Source of the DNA: Thioflexithrix psekupsensis | Lineage (GTDB): Bacteria > Pseudomonadota > Gammaproteobacteria > Beggiatoales > Beggiatoaceae | Length of the DNA stretch: 64,000 nucleotides | Assembly (NCBI RefSeq): GCF_002149925.1 | Contig: NZ_MSLT01000012.1 | Coordinates: 310,001-374,000, forward strand | Direction: 5' to 3' | Part shown: in pieces, positions 8,766 to 18,478 of the stretch | Numbering within the stretch: the stretch's first letter is position 1 | Layout: the number at the start of each line of letters is the position of its first letter | Notes under the pieces: model-generated | What the model was told of the DNA's origin: nothing | Database searches by the model: none | The model's input: the letters and a program-made list of their open reading frames with translations, nothing else | Position numbers and translations under genes: made by a program

Positions 8766-10442
8766 ATGACTGAAAGCCTTAGCTTTGCTGAATTATTTGA
8801 ACAAAGTTTATTCAGTAAAAACATGGTACCCGGCAGCATTGTGCGCGGGATCGTGGTTGACATCCGCGCCGATGTGGTGATTGTCGATGCAGGTCTGAAA
8901 TCAGAAGGGGTTATCCCATTAGAGCAATTCCGCGATGACAACGGTCAATTAGAAGTCAGTGTCGGTGATGAAGTCGATGTGGCTTTAGATGCCGTAGAAG
9001 ACGGTTGCGGGGAGACTCGTTTATCCCGCGAAAAAGCCAAACAAGCCGCCGCATGGACTATTTTAGAACGCGCCTACGAAAACACCGATACCATCACCGG
9101 TATCATTACCGATAAAGTCAAGGGTGGCTTTACCGTCAATATGAATGACATCCGTGCATTTTTACCGGGGTCATTGGTGGATGTGCGTCCTGTTCGTGAC
9201 ACGACTTATTTGGAAGGCAAGCCCTTAGAATTCAAGGTGATCAAACTGGATCGCCGTCGTAACAACGTGGTGGTGTCTCGCCGCGCTGTGGTAGAAAAAG
9301 AAAACAGTCAAGAACGCGAAACCTTACTCGAATCCATGCAAGAAGGCATGGTTTTACGCGGTATTGTGAAGAATTTAACCGATTACGGCGCATTCGTCGA
9401 TTTAGGCGGTGTGGATGGTCTGTTACACATCACCGATATGGCGTGGAAACGGGTCAAACACCCCAGCGAAGTGGTCAGCGTAGGCGACGAAATCGAAGTG
9501 AAAGTGTTGAAATTCGACCGTGAGCGCGTGCGGGTCTCTTTAGGCTTGAAACAATTGGGCGAAGACCCTTGGATCGAAATTTCTCGCCGCTACCCCGAAA
9601 AAACCCGCGTCATGGGCAAAGTCACCAATTTAGCTGATTATGGTTGCTTTGTGGAGATTCAAGAAGGTGTAGAAGGTTTGGTTCACGTCTCCGAAATGGA
9701 TTGGACGAATAAGAACATTCACCCCTCTAAAGTCGTACAAGTTGGCGATGAAGTGGAAGTCATGGTGTTAGAAATCGACGAAGAACGCCGTCGTATTTCT
9801 TTAGGCATCAAACAATGTCATCCGAATCCGTGGGACGAATTCGCCGCCACGCATAACAAAGGTGACAAAGTGGTGGGCAATATCAAATCTATCACTGATT
9901 TTGGTATTTTCCTTGGTTTGGAAGGCGGCATTGATGGTTTAGTGCATTTATCTGATATTTCTTGGAATGTTCCCGGTGAAGAAGCCGTGCGCGCTTACAA
10001 GAAAGGCGACGAAATTGAAACGGTTGTATTAGCCGTTGATCCAGAGCGTGAGCGTATTTCTTTAGGCATTAAGCAACTGGATAAAGACCCCTTCTCCCAA
10101 TTTGTGGCGGATCACGCGAAAGGCTCAGTAGTTAAAGGCACTGTAAAAGAAGTGGATGCCAAAGGTGCAGTGATTCATTTAGAAGAAGGGGTTGAAGGCT
10201 ACTTGCGTGCTTCTGAGTTGGCACGGGATCGGGTAGAAGATGCGCGTGTCTTATTAAAAGAAGGTGAAGCCATCGAAGCCAAATTCACCGGCGTAGATCG
10301 CAAAAAACGCATCATTACCTTATCGGTCAAAGCCAAAGAAACCGACGAAGAATCCGCAGCCATGCACGACTACGGTCGCTCACAACCCGCCGCGGCCACC
10401 CTTGGCGATTTGATGAAAGAGCAAATGGAAAAAGGCAGTTAA
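8766..10442 (+). CDS. rpsA: 30S ribosomal protein S1
   Basis: A 558-residue protein, essentially the length of E. coli S1, with six S1 OB-fold repeats. The N-terminal domain [19 protein letters not shown] anchors it to the ribosome and the later repeats (e.g. [40 protein letters not shown]) bind mRNA. S1 recruits structured mRNAs to the 30S subunit. The gene is intact and is preceded by a duplicated leader plus an N-terminal rpsA fragment. ihfB follows 148 bp downstream, a conserved gammaproteobacterial order. Confidence 0.97.
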   Translation: MTESLSFAELFEQSLFSKNMVPGSIVRGIVVDIRADVVIVDAGLKSEGVIPLEQFRDDNGQLEVSVGDEVDVALDAVEDGCGETRLSREKAKQAAAWTILERAYENTDTITGIITDKVKGGFTVNMNDIRAFLPGSLVDVRPVRDTTYLEGKPLEFKVIKLDRRRNNVVVSRRAVVEKENSQERETLLESMQEGMVLRGIVKNLTDYGAFVDLGGVDGLLHITDMAWKRVKHPSEVVSVGDEIEVKVLKFDRERVRVSLGLKQLGEDPWIEISRRYPEKTRVMGKVTNLADYGCFVEIQEGVEGLVHVSEMDWTNKNIHPSKVVQVGDEVEVMVLEIDEERRRISLGIKQCHPNPWDEFAATHNKGDKVVGNIKSITDFGIFLGLEGGIDGLVHLSDISWNVPGEEAVRAYKKGDEIETVVLAVDPERERISLGIKQLDKDPFSQFVADHAKGSVVKGTVKEVDAKGAVIHLEEGVEGYLRASELARDRVEDARVLLKEGEAIEAKFTGVDRKKRIITLSVKAKETDEESAAMHDYGRSQPAAATLGDLMKEQMEKGS

Positions 10443-10490
10443 GCCATTTTTCGACGTTTTCTACGTCTCTAAAAATAGCGCGTTGATGGA

Positions 10491-10508
10491 TAGAGATAAA
10501 AATCTCTA
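10491..10508 (+). promoter_or_regulatory. Stem-loop between rpsA and ihfB
   Basis: TAGAGAT AAAA ATCTCTA is a perfect 7-bp stem with a tetraloop, bracketed by GCGCG-containing arms that could lengthen it. There is no T run, so I see it as a processing or attenuation structure rather than a strong terminator. Confidence 0.4.
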
Positions 10509-10590
10509 GCTATTCAGCGCGTTACAAAAGCGCAATAGGATGCACGCTTTTTCCTCCCATAATAATACAGCTTATCGATTGGATTGGAAC

Positions 10591-10872
10591 ATGACCAAAT
10601 CAGAATTAATAGAAGCCATTGCCGAAAAACAAAAGCAATTAGCACCAAAAGACATTGATCTGGCTGTCAAAACGCTGTTAGAACACATGGCACAGGCTTT
10701 GGCCAATGGTGAGCGTATAGAAATACGTGGTTTTGGCAGTTTCTCCCTACATTATCGCCCACCCCGTACAGGGCGTAATCCAAAAACAGGGGAAGCGGTG
10801 TCTCTGCCCGCAAAATACGTTCCCCATTTCAAACCCGGCAAAGAATTGCGCGACCGCGTCAATCCTGATTAA
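10591..10872 (+). CDS. ihfB: Integration host factor subunit beta
   Basis: A 93-residue HU/IHF family DNA-bending protein. I chose the ATG at 10591 because family members begin MTKSELIE and the frame upstream (ATG at 10540) only adds 17 unlike residues. The hallmark [20 protein letters not shown] carries the beta-arm with the intercalating proline region. Together with IhfA (not in the window) it bends DNA at specific sites in recombination, replication and sigma-54 transcription. It lies after rpsA as in most gammaproteobacteria. Confidence 0.93.
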   Translation: MTKSELIEAIAEKQKQLAPKDIDLAVKTLLEHMAQALANGERIEIRGFGSFSLHYRPPRTGRNPKTGEAVSLPAKYVPHFKPGKELRDRVNPD

Positions 10873-10990
10873 TCCCATTAAACATTTTCTTGACAGTCTT
10901 GGTCTTAACACAGGGCAGAGTGCGGCGTTTTGTTGCCTCTGCCTGTTTTATTAGGCGAAATCACCGTAATTAGTGAAGGATCAATAACGT

Positions 10991-12301
10991 ATGCGTTTTC
11001 AAAAAATAGGCCTATTGATACTGATTTCAGGTTGTTGGAGCGTTTTAGCTGGCACAGTGACCGCACAAACCACGCCACAGACGCTTGATTACATCGTGAC
11101 GGTGGTCAATGAAGAAGTCATTACTCATAGCGAACTACAAGAACAATTGCGCAAAGCCCAAACCCGTCTGGAACAACAAGGGATTCGCATTCCACCAGAT
11201 GCAGATTTAGAACGCCAAGTGCTGGAAAGTATGATCATGAATACTTTACAGTTACAATTGGCCACGCGCACCAATGTGGAAGTGGATGATTTAACGCTAA
11301 ATGAGGCGTTACGTAATTTAGCTTCACAACAAAATATGACCCTAGATGAATTACGTGATAGCATAGAAAGCAGCGGTTTTAGCTATGCGAATTTTCGGGA
11401 AGACATTCGTGATGAATTACTCATCCGTCGGTTGCAACAACGACAAGTGGTGAGTCGTATTAATATTACTGATAAAGAAATCGACAATTTTTTAGTCAAT
11501 CAAGTACAACAAGGTGCGATTGCTTCAGAATATCGTTTATTCCATATTCTCATTGCCACGCCAGAGGCGGCCTCGCCTGAAGTCATTGCCGCAAAAAAAT
11601 CCCAAGCAGAAACCATTCTCAGCCAATTGCAACAAGGCGCAGATTTTCAAGAGATGGCGGTGCGGGTTTCTGATGGGCAACAGGCTTTAGAAGGGGGGGA
11701 TTTAGGATGGCGCAGTGCGGCGCAATTGCCGAGTTTATTTTTAGAATCGGTGCTGTCTTTGTCTGTGGGAGAGGCGAGTCCGTTAATTCGCAACGCGGGC
11801 GGTTTTCACATCATTAAATTAGCCGATATGCGCGGCGGTAAACAACTGGTAACACAAACCAAAGCCCGTCATATCTTATTGAAAACCAATGAACTACTCT
11901 CAGATCGAGAGGCCGAACGCCAACTGTCCGCGCTTAAATACCGCTTAGAACAAGGAGAAGATTTTGCACAACTGGCACGCGCCACGTCTACCGATTTGGG
12001 ATCGGCCGCAGAGGGAGGCGATTTAGGTTGGGTGACTCCGGGCGATATGGTGGCCGAGTTTGAAACGGTCATGGACAGTTTAGCCGAAGGGCAAATTAGC
12101 GATCCTTTCAAGAGTCGCTTTGGTTGGCATTTGGTTTTGGTTGAGCAACGCCGCGAACACGATAACACCGACCAAGCCCGCCGCACCGAAGCCGCCCGCC
12201 AAATTCGGGAACGCAAAATTGAAGAAGAATTAAATACGTGGATGCGCCAATTACGCGACGAGGCTTATGTTGAATATCGCTTAAAAAATGAGTCGCAGTA
12301 A
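10991..12301 (+). CDS. surA: Periplasmic chaperone / peptidyl-prolyl isomerase SurA
   Basis: A 436-residue exported protein: N-terminal signal peptide (LLILISGCWSVLAGTVTAQ), SurA N-terminal domain (LDYIVTVVNEEVITHSELQE), then two PpiC parvulin domains (~residues 180-280 and ~288-390), each with the GGDLGW motif, and a C-terminal helix. SurA escorts outer-membrane proteins through the periplasm. It is usually next to lptD and pdxA; neither is here. The gene ends in a palindromic repeat (12313-12379) lying between it and a convergent gene. Confidence 0.92.
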   Translation: MRFQKIGLLILISGCWSVLAGTVTAQTTPQTLDYIVTVVNEEVITHSELQEQLRKAQTRLEQQGIRIPPDADLERQVLESMIMNTLQLQLATRTNVEVDDLTLNEALRNLASQQNMTLDELRDSIESSGFSYANFREDIRDELLIRRLQQRQVVSRINITDKEIDNFLVNQVQQGAIASEYRLFHILIATPEAASPEVIAAKKSQAETILSQLQQGADFQEMAVRVSDGQQALEGGDLGWRSAAQLPSLFLESVLSLSVGEASPLIRNAGGFHIIKLADMRGGKQLVTQTKARHILLKTNELLSDREAERQLSALKYRLEQGEDFAQLARATSTDLGSAAEGGDLGWVTPGDMVAEFETVMDSLAEGQISDPFKSRFGWHLVLVEQRREHDNTDQARRTEAARQIRERKIEEELNTWMRQLRDEAYVEYRLKNESQ

Positions 12302-12312
12302 GAAAATAGTTT

Positions 12313-12379
12313 GTCTGAATCAGAATTAAGAGAATTAACAGACTAATGACTGTTTATTACTATAAATTCTGATTCAGAT
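12313..12379. repeat. Palindromic repeat between convergent genes (GTCTGAATCAGAATT family)
   Basis: Left arm GTCTGAATCAGAATT (12313-12327) and right arm AATTCTGATTCAGAT (12365-12379) pair over 14 of 15 bases. It sits between the stops of surA and the minus-strand gene at 12387, so it can act as a bidirectional transcription end. The arm is a close relative of the internal inverted repeat of the 191-bp elements elsewhere in the window. Confidence 0.7.
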
Positions 12380-12386
12380 TTTCTAT

Positions 12387-12974
12387 TTAAAAGCTCAAAG
12401 TACTATTGTCTTCAAAAACAATTTTTCGCACCACTAATTCTGCGGCAATTTCATCATTTTTTAACGCCAACATTTGATGTCTTTGTCCCAACAATCGACC
12501 GTTACGTTGTGTGCCTTCATCGGTGATTTGGGACTGTGCGGCGATGCGCAAATGTTCTGTCACTGCAATGCCATATAAATGTCCACCTAATAAATTTCTA
12601 AAATTCACTCTGGCATCAATGTCTTTAATCGCTTTATCATAACCATTATTTAACACCAAATCTAAGGCATAATAAGTGTTAAATTTAATTTTCACTTCTC
12701 GAAATTGCCAGCTTTCTAATGTGACTAACGGAGAACTCGCCATGACATCGGGAGAAGATAGTACCGAGGGGGAAATGGGGTTGTGGTGCAATTGCGTTTC
12801 CACTTGCTGCACGCTTTGTTTTAACTCGTTGACAATCTGCTCTAAATGCAACACTCTTGTTTCTAACGCCTTGAAAGCGTCTGCATCAATGACCGGAGTC
12901 ATTGACTCTTCAGCCCACAGCGGCAGCGTCAAACCACTGCACAAGAGAATCGTAGCGATTTTATGATATAACAT
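12387..12974 (-). CDS. Exported coiled-coil protein of unknown function
   Basis: A 195-residue protein with a signal peptide (IATILLCSGLTLPLWAEE) and a heptad-rich segment around residues 35-62 (ALETRVLHLEQIVNELKQSV) that should form a coiled coil. A ~100-residue C-terminal domain with no family I recognise follows; it is rich in beta-strand-like alternation (FREVKIKFNTYYALDLVLNN). It probably lies in the periplasm as an oligomer. It stands alone, convergent with surA and followed upstream on the same strand by sthA, about 97 bp away. Confidence 0.75.
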   Translation of the reverse strand: MLYHKIATILLCSGLTLPLWAEESMTPVIDADAFKALETRVLHLEQIVNELKQSVQQVETQLHHNPISPSVLSSPDVMASSPLVTLESWQFREVKIKFNTYYALDLVLNNGYDKAIKDIDARVNFRNLLGGHLYGIAVTEHLRIAAQSQITDEGTQRNGRLLGQRHQMLALKNDEIAAELVVRKIVFEDNSTLSF

Positions 12975-13070
12975 GGGTCTTTAATCCTCAGTGGATGTTT
13001 TGGCGTGTTGACTGTTTGCGTCGGCACATGAAAACATAAAAAAGCGACACAGCCAACACGTAAACCCAAT

Positions 13071-14465
13071 TTATAGGCGATTATAGCCATTTAAAGCGGC
13101 CACACGATAAGCCTCTGCCATCGTGGGATAATTAAATGTGGTGTTAATAAAATACATTAAATTATTGGCATCTCCTTTTTGTGCCATAATCGCCTGACCA
13201 ATGTGGATAATTTCCGCCGATTCACTGCCAAAACAGTGAATGCCTAAAATCTCTAGGGTTTCACGGTGAAATAATATTTTCAACATGCCCACCGTTTGCC
13301 CCGTAATTTGCGCCCGTGCCAAACTCTTGAAAAACGCATGACCCACTTCATAAGGAATTTTGCTTTCGGTTAATTCTCGTTCGGTGCGCCCCACAGAACT
13401 GATTTCTGGGCTGGTATAAATCCCTGTGGGGATGTCTTCGATCAAACGGTGATCACATTGTCCCGTGACAAAATGCGTGGCCGCAAAACGGCCTTGATCG
13501 TAAGCCGCACTGGCTAAACTCGGATAACCCACAATATCGCCCACCGCATAAATGTGAGGGACACTGGTTTGATAATTGGCATTGACTTCCAATTGACCGC
13601 GGCGGTTAATCGCAATGCCAATTTGTTCTAATCCCATGTCGCGTGAATTTCCCGACCGTCCGTTGGCAAAAAGTAGCACATCGCTTTTAATTTGTTTACC
13701 CGATTTCATGTGTAAAATAACACAATCGTCTAATGGCTCTACGGCGGCATATTCTTCGTTGTGGCGAATTAAAATGCCCTGATCGCGTAGGTGATAAGAC
13801 AATGCGTCAATAATTTCATCGTCCAAAAACGCCAATAATTTATCACGGGTGTTGATTAAATTGACTTTGACATCGAAACCGCGAAAAAAGGACGCATATT
13901 CACATCCAATCACCCCCGCGCCATAGATGGTTATACAGTAAGGCGTGTGGTCAAGTTGTAGAATGGTGTCACTGTCGTGAATGCGGGGATGGGTAAAATC
14001 GATGTCTTTGGGACGGTAGGGACTTGACCCGGAAGCCACAATAAATGCTTCTGCATGATAACGTTTACGTGGCGCGTTGTCGGATAAAACTTCAACCGTG
14101 TGCGGATCAATAAAGCGGGCATGTCCATGTAAAACATCAACATTATTCCGATCATAAAATGATTGGCGCATTTTGACTTGTTTATTAATCACACTTTCGG
14201 CCGATTTTAACAGTTGGGGATAACTGATGTTGAGTCCCTGAATGAGATGTTCAAACATGGGATAATTTCTAAAATCGACTAAACGCTGTACGGCATGACG
14301 AAGTGCTTTACTGGGAATTGTTCCCCAATGGCTGCATCCGCCGCCGACTTTCATGTATTTTTCGACAATGGCGACACGTTTACCTGCTTTAACGGCTTTC
14401 ATGGCAGCCCCTTCGCCGCCAGGCCCACTGCCAATGACAATCATATCGTATTCGTTTGCCACCAT
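13071..14465 (-). CDS. sthA: Soluble pyridine nucleotide transhydrogenase
   Basis: A 464-residue flavoprotein of the disulfide reductase superfamily. The FAD motif [18 protein letters not shown] is near the N-terminus. The region that holds the redox disulfide in lipoamide dehydrogenase reads [17 protein letters not shown], with one cysteine only, the mark of SthA/UdhA. A second dinucleotide-binding motif ([13 protein letters not shown]) and the C-terminal dimerisation domain are present. It passes hydride between NADPH and NAD+, rebalancing NADPH. It has full length and no operon partner, and is divergent from the two-component gene at 14618. Confidence 0.93.
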   Translation of the reverse strand: MVANEYDMIVIGSGPGGEGAAMKAVKAGKRVAIVEKYMKVGGGCSHWGTIPSKALRHAVQRLVDFRNYPMFEHLIQGLNISYPQLLKSAESVINKQVKMRQSFYDRNNVDVLHGHARFIDPHTVEVLSDNAPRKRYHAEAFIVASGSSPYRPKDIDFTHPRIHDSDTILQLDHTPYCITIYGAGVIGCEYASFFRGFDVKVNLINTRDKLLAFLDDEIIDALSYHLRDQGILIRHNEEYAAVEPLDDCVILHMKSGKQIKSDVLLFANGRSGNSRDMGLEQIGIAINRRGQLEVNANYQTSVPHIYAVGDIVGYPSLASAAYDQGRFAATHFVTGQCDHRLIEDIPTGIYTSPEISSVGRTERELTESKIPYEVGHAFFKSLARAQITGQTVGMLKILFHRETLEILGIHCFGSESAEIIHIGQAIMAQKGDANNLMYFINTTFNYPTMAEAYRVAALNGYNRL

Positions 14466-14617
14466 AAGTTACCTTTCGTTGTTGGTTGTGAATGGGTGTT
14501 TAGGGGGTTATTGTAACTGATTTTATGAACAGGATAAGATTTGTTTATTATGAAAAAAACGCGGCACACGATGCCATCACTTGCCCATAGATTGTTTAAA
14601 TAGAGGTTTGCAACGAG

Positions 14618-15700
14618 ATGAGTAAACGCCCCAAGATTTTAGTGGTTGATGACGATGCCAGTGTGCGACATGCGCTGGCCGAGACACTCAAGCTAAATCA
14701 GTATGATATTAGGCTGCTGGAGCAGGGACAAACGGTGTTGGAAGAGTTGGCTGAGACCAGTGTGGATTTAATTATTTTGGATGTGATGTTGCCGGATGTG
14801 GATGGTTTTGCGTTATGCCAGCACATCAAAGCCAATCCTCATTATCAACATATCCCATTGATTTTAATCACATCAATGGACAGTAAAGTGGCTTTGGCCA
14901 ACGGCGTAGCCGCGGGCGCGGACGATTTTTTACATAAACCCATTCATGCAGTGGAATTGTTGGCACGTGTCCAATCGATGTTACGCATCAAACGACAATA
15001 TGATGAATTAGAAGCCACCTTAAAAATGCGCGAAGAATTGTCTAATATGATCGTGCATGATATGTCTAGCCCGGTGATTTCGATTTTATTACACGCCACA
15101 TTAATGGAAGAAAAGGTGTCTGATCCTGAAGTGATTAAGCATTTACAAATGATTAAAGCGGGGGCTGATCGTTTGGATTCTTTTGTGAATGATCTGTTAA
15201 TGGCTGCGAAAATGGAACAAAGTAAGTTTTTATTAAATACGGCTTTAACAGATATTAATCAATTGGCAGTAGATGCGCAAAAGCATTTTAATATTATCGC
15301 GCAATCGCGGGGTATTGTTTTGCAATTTGATCTGCCTGATCCGCCGATTGAAGCGATGATTGATAGTAATTTATTTCGCCGAGTGATTGGGAATTTATTA
15401 GCCAATGCGTTGCAATATTCGCCTTCAGCCACCACGGTGATCTTACGTTTAACGCCGTTGTCTTATGCCGAATCGGGGACGCATTTTCGTCTCAGTGTGA
15501 TTGATGAGGGGCCGGGGATTCCAGAGGCGTATCGTGAGCGCATTTTTGAGAAGTTTGAAGTGGTTGATTTAAAACGCAAAGGCGTGCCACAAATTGGATT
15601 AGGCTTAACTTTTTGTAAAATGGTGGTGAATGCCCACAATGGCAAAATTTTCGTTAAACCCAATGCCAATCAAGGATCGCATTTTGTGGTTGAGATTTAA
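14618..15700 (+). CDS. Receiver-histidine kinase hybrid protein
   Basis: A 360-residue cytoplasmic protein. Residues 1-~122 form a response-regulator receiver (acidic DDD at 11-13, phospho-acceptor D55 in LIILDVMLPD, Lys in HKPIH). A HisKA helix with H147 (MIVHDMSSP) and an HATPase_c domain (IGNLLANALQYSP, DEGPGIPE, GLGLTFCKMVV) follow. There is no membrane sensor, so it probably takes input through phosphotransfer or a partner kinase. Its stop lies 3 bp before mnhE, suggesting co-transcription with antiporter subunits and a role in ion or pH homeostasis (inference). The phospho-target is unknown. Confidence 0.88.
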   Translation: MSKRPKILVVDDDASVRHALAETLKLNQYDIRLLEQGQTVLEELAETSVDLIILDVMLPDVDGFALCQHIKANPHYQHIPLILITSMDSKVALANGVAAGADDFLHKPIHAVELLARVQSMLRIKRQYDELEATLKMREELSNMIVHDMSSPVISILLHATLMEEKVSDPEVIKHLQMIKAGADRLDSFVNDLLMAAKMEQSKFLLNTALTDINQLAVDAQKHFNIIAQSRGIVLQFDLPDPPIEAMIDSNLFRRVIGNLLANALQYSPSATTVILRLTPLSYAESGTHFRLSVIDEGPGIPEAYRERIFEKFEVVDLKRKGVPQIGLGLTFCKMVVNAHNGKIFVKPNANQGSHFVVEI

Positions 15701-15703
15701 AAA

Positions 15704-16216
15704 ATGTCCTATTTGACGCGAATTTATCATCATTCACGGTTATTACTTATTTTATTTTTCATTTGGTTTATCCTCAGCGAAGGCAAAACGGACACAGCGG
15801 CGTTATTATTTGGTGCGGTGAGTGTGGGGATAAGCTATTGGTTTTATTTACATTTACCGCAAAATCGACGTTTTTCAGTGAGTTTTTGGGGATTATTACT
15901 GTTTTTAGGCTATTTTTTCAAAGCTTCATTACAGGGCAGTTGGGATGTGGCGCGGAGAGCTTTTCATCCTGATTTACCGATTAGTCCGGGCTGGTGCCGT
16001 TACCAACCCGGTTTGGCTGATGGGATGCCGCGCTGGCTATTTATGAACGTGATCAGCTTGCTACCGGGAACATTGAGTGCGGATTATGATGAGCGCAATA
16101 ATGTGTTGTTTGTCCACGTGCTGACGCAACACCATCACAGTGAACAAGAATTGCATCTTTTAGAACAGTATCTTCTCAAAGCCTTTCCCGATGCGCATCA
16201 ACAGGAGAAAATGTAA
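15704..16216 (+). CDS. mnhE: Na+/H+ antiporter (Mrp type) subunit E
   Basis: A 170-residue protein with N-terminal hydrophobic segments and a C-terminal cytoplasmic part (LFMNVISLLPGTLSADYDE, typical of MrpE/MnhE). It is one of the small subunits of multisubunit Mrp cation/proton antiporters. mnhF and mnhG follow within a few bases. The large proton-pumping subunits A-D are not next to it, so either they are elsewhere or this E-F-G trio works with another complex. Confidence 0.88.
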   Translation: MSYLTRIYHHSRLLLILFFIWFILSEGKTDTAALLFGAVSVGISYWFYLHLPQNRRFSVSFWGLLLFLGYFFKASLQGSWDVARRAFHPDLPISPGWCRYQPGLADGMPRWLFMNVISLLPGTLSADYDERNNVLFVHVLTQHHHSEQELHLLEQYLLKAFPDAHQQEKM

Positions 16217-16219
16217 AAA

Positions 16220-16489
16220 ATGACCATTTTCTTTGGATTAATGATTGCTTTGCTGTTATTAACCATAATTGCAGGTTTAGCGCGGGTGATTCAGGGACCG
16301 ACGTTAGCGGATCGCTTGTTGGCAGTGTTACTTTTTGGAACGACCACGTGTGCGGTGTTGTTATTGTTGGCTGAAGTGTTGAATTTGCGGGCGTTGCGCG
16401 ATGTGGCGTTGGTATTCGCTTTATTGGCGGTGGTGGCTTCGGCGGCATTTGCGCGGTTTTATCGTGTGGAGATGCCTGATGATCATTGA
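16220..16489 (+). CDS. mnhF: Na+/H+ antiporter (Mrp type) subunit F
   Basis: An 89-residue protein with three predicted transmembrane helices and the conserved RVIQGPTLADRLLAV and NLRALRDVALVFALLA segments of MrpF. It starts 3 bp after mnhE and overlaps mnhG by 11 bp, so translation is likely coupled. Confidence 0.9.
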   Translation: MTIFFGLMIALLLLTIIAGLARVIQGPTLADRLLAVLLFGTTTCAVLLLLAEVLNLRALRDVALVFALLAVVASAAFARFYRVEMPDDH

Positions 16490-16775
16490 TGGATTGGTGG
16501 TGTTAAGCTTATTGATTGGCTGTGTTTTTTTTATTGCCGGCACGGTGGGCGTGCTGCGAATGCCTGATGTCTATAGTCGTTTACATGCCTTAACTAAAGC
16601 CGATAATGCGGGTTTAGGCTTTGTTATTTTAGGGCTGGCATTACACAATCAAAGCGGAATATTAGCCTTGAAATTAGGGTTAATTTGGCTGTTAGTTTTA
16701 CTTGCCAGTTCTGTGGCATGCCATTTGGTGGCGCGTACTGCGTTGCAGCGGGAGGCGCATTTGTCAAAACGCTAA
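16479..16775 (+). CDS. mnhG: Na+/H+ antiporter (Mrp type) subunit G
   Basis: A 98-residue, three-helix membrane protein. I set the start at the ATG at 16479 (MIIDGLVVLSLL), which overlaps the end of mnhF. The frame extends upstream to 16401 but those residues are shadow of mnhF. The MPDVYSRLHALTKADNAGLG signature is diagnostic of MrpG. It closes the receiver-kinase/mnhEFG operon. Confidence 0.9.
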   Translation: MIIDGLVVLSLLIGCVFFIAGTVGVLRMPDVYSRLHALTKADNAGLGFVILGLALHNQSGILALKLGLIWLLVLLASSVACHLVARTALQREAHLSKR

Positions 16776-16825
16776 TCGGTCGGATTGAACCGAATCAATA
16801 ATAATCCAAATCAAAGGAAACAATA

Positions 16826-18049
16826 ATGTCAGAAACCGTTGTCACTTTTGAGCGTTTTAATCAGCAATTAAAGGCAAAAAATAATCCTCATTTATTTGAT
16901 TTAACGGCATTGCCTCCATTAAGTTTATACGTTCACATTCCTTGGTGTGTGCGAAAATGTCCTTATTGTGATTTTAATTCGCATGAAATTCGAGATTCAG
17001 TGCCAGAACGAGATTATTTAAATGCGTTATTTGCGGATTTAGAACAGGAATTGCCGCATATTTGGGGTAGAAAAGTCATTAGTGTTTTTATTGGTGGGGG
17101 AACACCCAGTGTTTTGTCGCCTGAAATTATTAATGAATTGATCACAGGATTGCGCAGCCGATTGGCAATTATTCCCCAAGCAGAAATTACTTTAGAAGCT
17201 AACCCCGGTACAGTGGATAATGCACGTTTTAAGGGCTATTTAGAAGCAGGCATTAATCGCTTGTCATTAGGAATTCAAAGTTTTAATGATGATTTTTTAC
17301 AATCTTTAGGTAGAATTCATGGCAGAGAAGAAGCGATTAAAGCGATTGAAATGGTGACATTATCTGGATTTAAGAATTTTAATATTGATTTAATGTTTGG
17401 ATTGCCTGCACAAACTGAAAAACAGGCTTTAGATGATTTAAAAATAGCTTTAGCCTATCAACCGCCGCATTTATCTTGGTATCAATTAACCATTGAACCT
17501 AATACGTTATTTCATCGTCGGCCGCCACCGTTATTACCTGAAGATGATGATTTGTGGACTATTCAAACCATTGGGCAAAGTTATTTAAAAGAATCAGGTT
17601 ATTTACACTATGAAGTTTCTGCTTATGCCAAGCCGAATCAACGCTGCCGTCATAATGTAAATTATTGGCAATTTGGCGATTATATTGGAATTGGTGCGGG
17701 GGCGCATGGAAAAATTAGCAATGCGCAATTAGGGCGCATTATTCGTTATAGCAAACAACGCCATCCACAACGTTATTTAGCCACCGCTTCTACGGCTCAA
17801 GTTCGCGTAGATGAACGTGAATTGACGCATAAAGAGGTGTGTTTAGAATTTATGTTAAATGCGCTCCGTTTGCACGATGGTTTTACGAAAAGTCAATTTA
17901 TGGCTTATACGGGTGTTGCCTTTGATAAAGTAGAGCCTGCATTGGGAGAAGCAATGGCAAAAGAATGGTTAGAACGAATTGGCGATCATTATTTTCCTTC
18001 GGAAACAGGGCGATTGTTTTTAAATGATTTGTTAGCTTTATTTCTCTGA
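16826..18049 (+). CDS. hemW: Heme chaperone HemW (radical SAM)
   Basis: A 407-residue radical SAM protein. Cysteines in CVRKCPYCDFNSH bind the 4Fe-4S cluster, and FIGGGTPSVL and LGIQSFNDDFLQSLGR are family motifs. It lacks the N-terminal extension of true oxygen-independent coproporphyrinogen oxidase HemN. CDFNSH after the third cluster cysteine is the HemW version. HemW binds heme and delivers it to respiratory enzymes. The usual rdgB neighbour is absent here. A small membrane-protein gene follows 17 bp later. Confidence 0.9.
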   Translation: MSETVVTFERFNQQLKAKNNPHLFDLTALPPLSLYVHIPWCVRKCPYCDFNSHEIRDSVPERDYLNALFADLEQELPHIWGRKVISVFIGGGTPSVLSPEIINELITGLRSRLAIIPQAEITLEANPGTVDNARFKGYLEAGINRLSLGIQSFNDDFLQSLGRIHGREEAIKAIEMVTLSGFKNFNIDLMFGLPAQTEKQALDDLKIALAYQPPHLSWYQLTIEPNTLFHRRPPPLLPEDDDLWTIQTIGQSYLKESGYLHYEVSAYAKPNQRCRHNVNYWQFGDYIGIGAGAHGKISNAQLGRIIRYSKQRHPQRYLATASTAQVRVDERELTHKEVCLEFMLNALRLHDGFTKSQFMAYTGVAFDKVEPALGEAMAKEWLERIGDHYFPSETGRLFLNDLLALFL

Positions 18050-18066
18050 AAGTATAGAGCAAAAAC

Positions 18067-18318
18067 ATGTGCAGTATGAAAAATTTATTTTATCTAATTA
18101 TTTTATTATTTGTGATGGCGGTTTTATATATTCTATTCGATCTTGATTTTGTTAAATTGGGATTTACGCTTAGAATTAATCCTATAGAAACTATTTCGAC
18201 TCGTTGGAAAGAAGTATTTGGTATTGTGATGATGGTTTTTTCTTTTGTGAAGAATTTATTTATGGCTATTTTTGAATTTTTAGCTCCTTTATTTAAAGAA
18301 TTAACCGCCCCTCGTTGA
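18067..18318 (+). CDS. Small hydrophobic membrane protein
   Basis: An 83-residue protein with an N-terminal membrane helix (FYLIILLFVMAVLYILFDL) and a second hydrophobic stretch around residues 51-75. Start choices are 18067 or the internal ATG at 18076. The layout, a signal-anchor with a short linker, resembles small inner-membrane LapA-like proteins, but I see no diagnostic motif. It follows hemW closely and may share its transcript. Confidence 0.6.
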   Translation: MCSMKNLFYLIILLFVMAVLYILFDLDFVKLGFTLRINPIETISTRWKEVFGIVMMVFSFVKNLFMAIFEFLAPLFKELTAPR

Positions 18319-18478
18319 AAATTTTTTGCCGCTCTTTTTTGAAAATACATTATTGGTTGTAAGGGCTTAAATTGAGAATTGCTGTCTCTACACGATTCAG
18401 GATATACTTCAACCTTTAAGACGGTTGTCACCTGACTGTCATCAAACGCAACGTGTTATAGAGACCGCTTCACTCCGC

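Larger units (their letters stand above)
7703..9000 (+). repeat. 649-bp tandem duplication spanning cmk 3' end to rpsA 5' end
   Basis: Positions 7703-8351 and 8352-9000 are two head-to-tail copies of one 649-bp unit. I found a single difference, C at 8163 versus T at 8812. The heptamer ACGGTTG occurs at 7703, 8352 and 9001: once in cmk, once at the novel joint and once in rpsA. This is the signature of a duplication through 7-bp microhomology. Each copy carries the cmk 3' end, the intergenic rpsA leader and the first ~78 codons of rpsA. Confidence 0.95.

Noticed and set aside
10540-10591. 17-residue extension of IHF-beta
   Set aside because: Family members start at MTKSELIE; the upstream residues are not conserved in type.
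16401-16479. N-terminal extension of MnhG
   Set aside because: The Trp/Arg-rich residues are the shadow of mnhF; the conserved MrpG protein begins at 16479.
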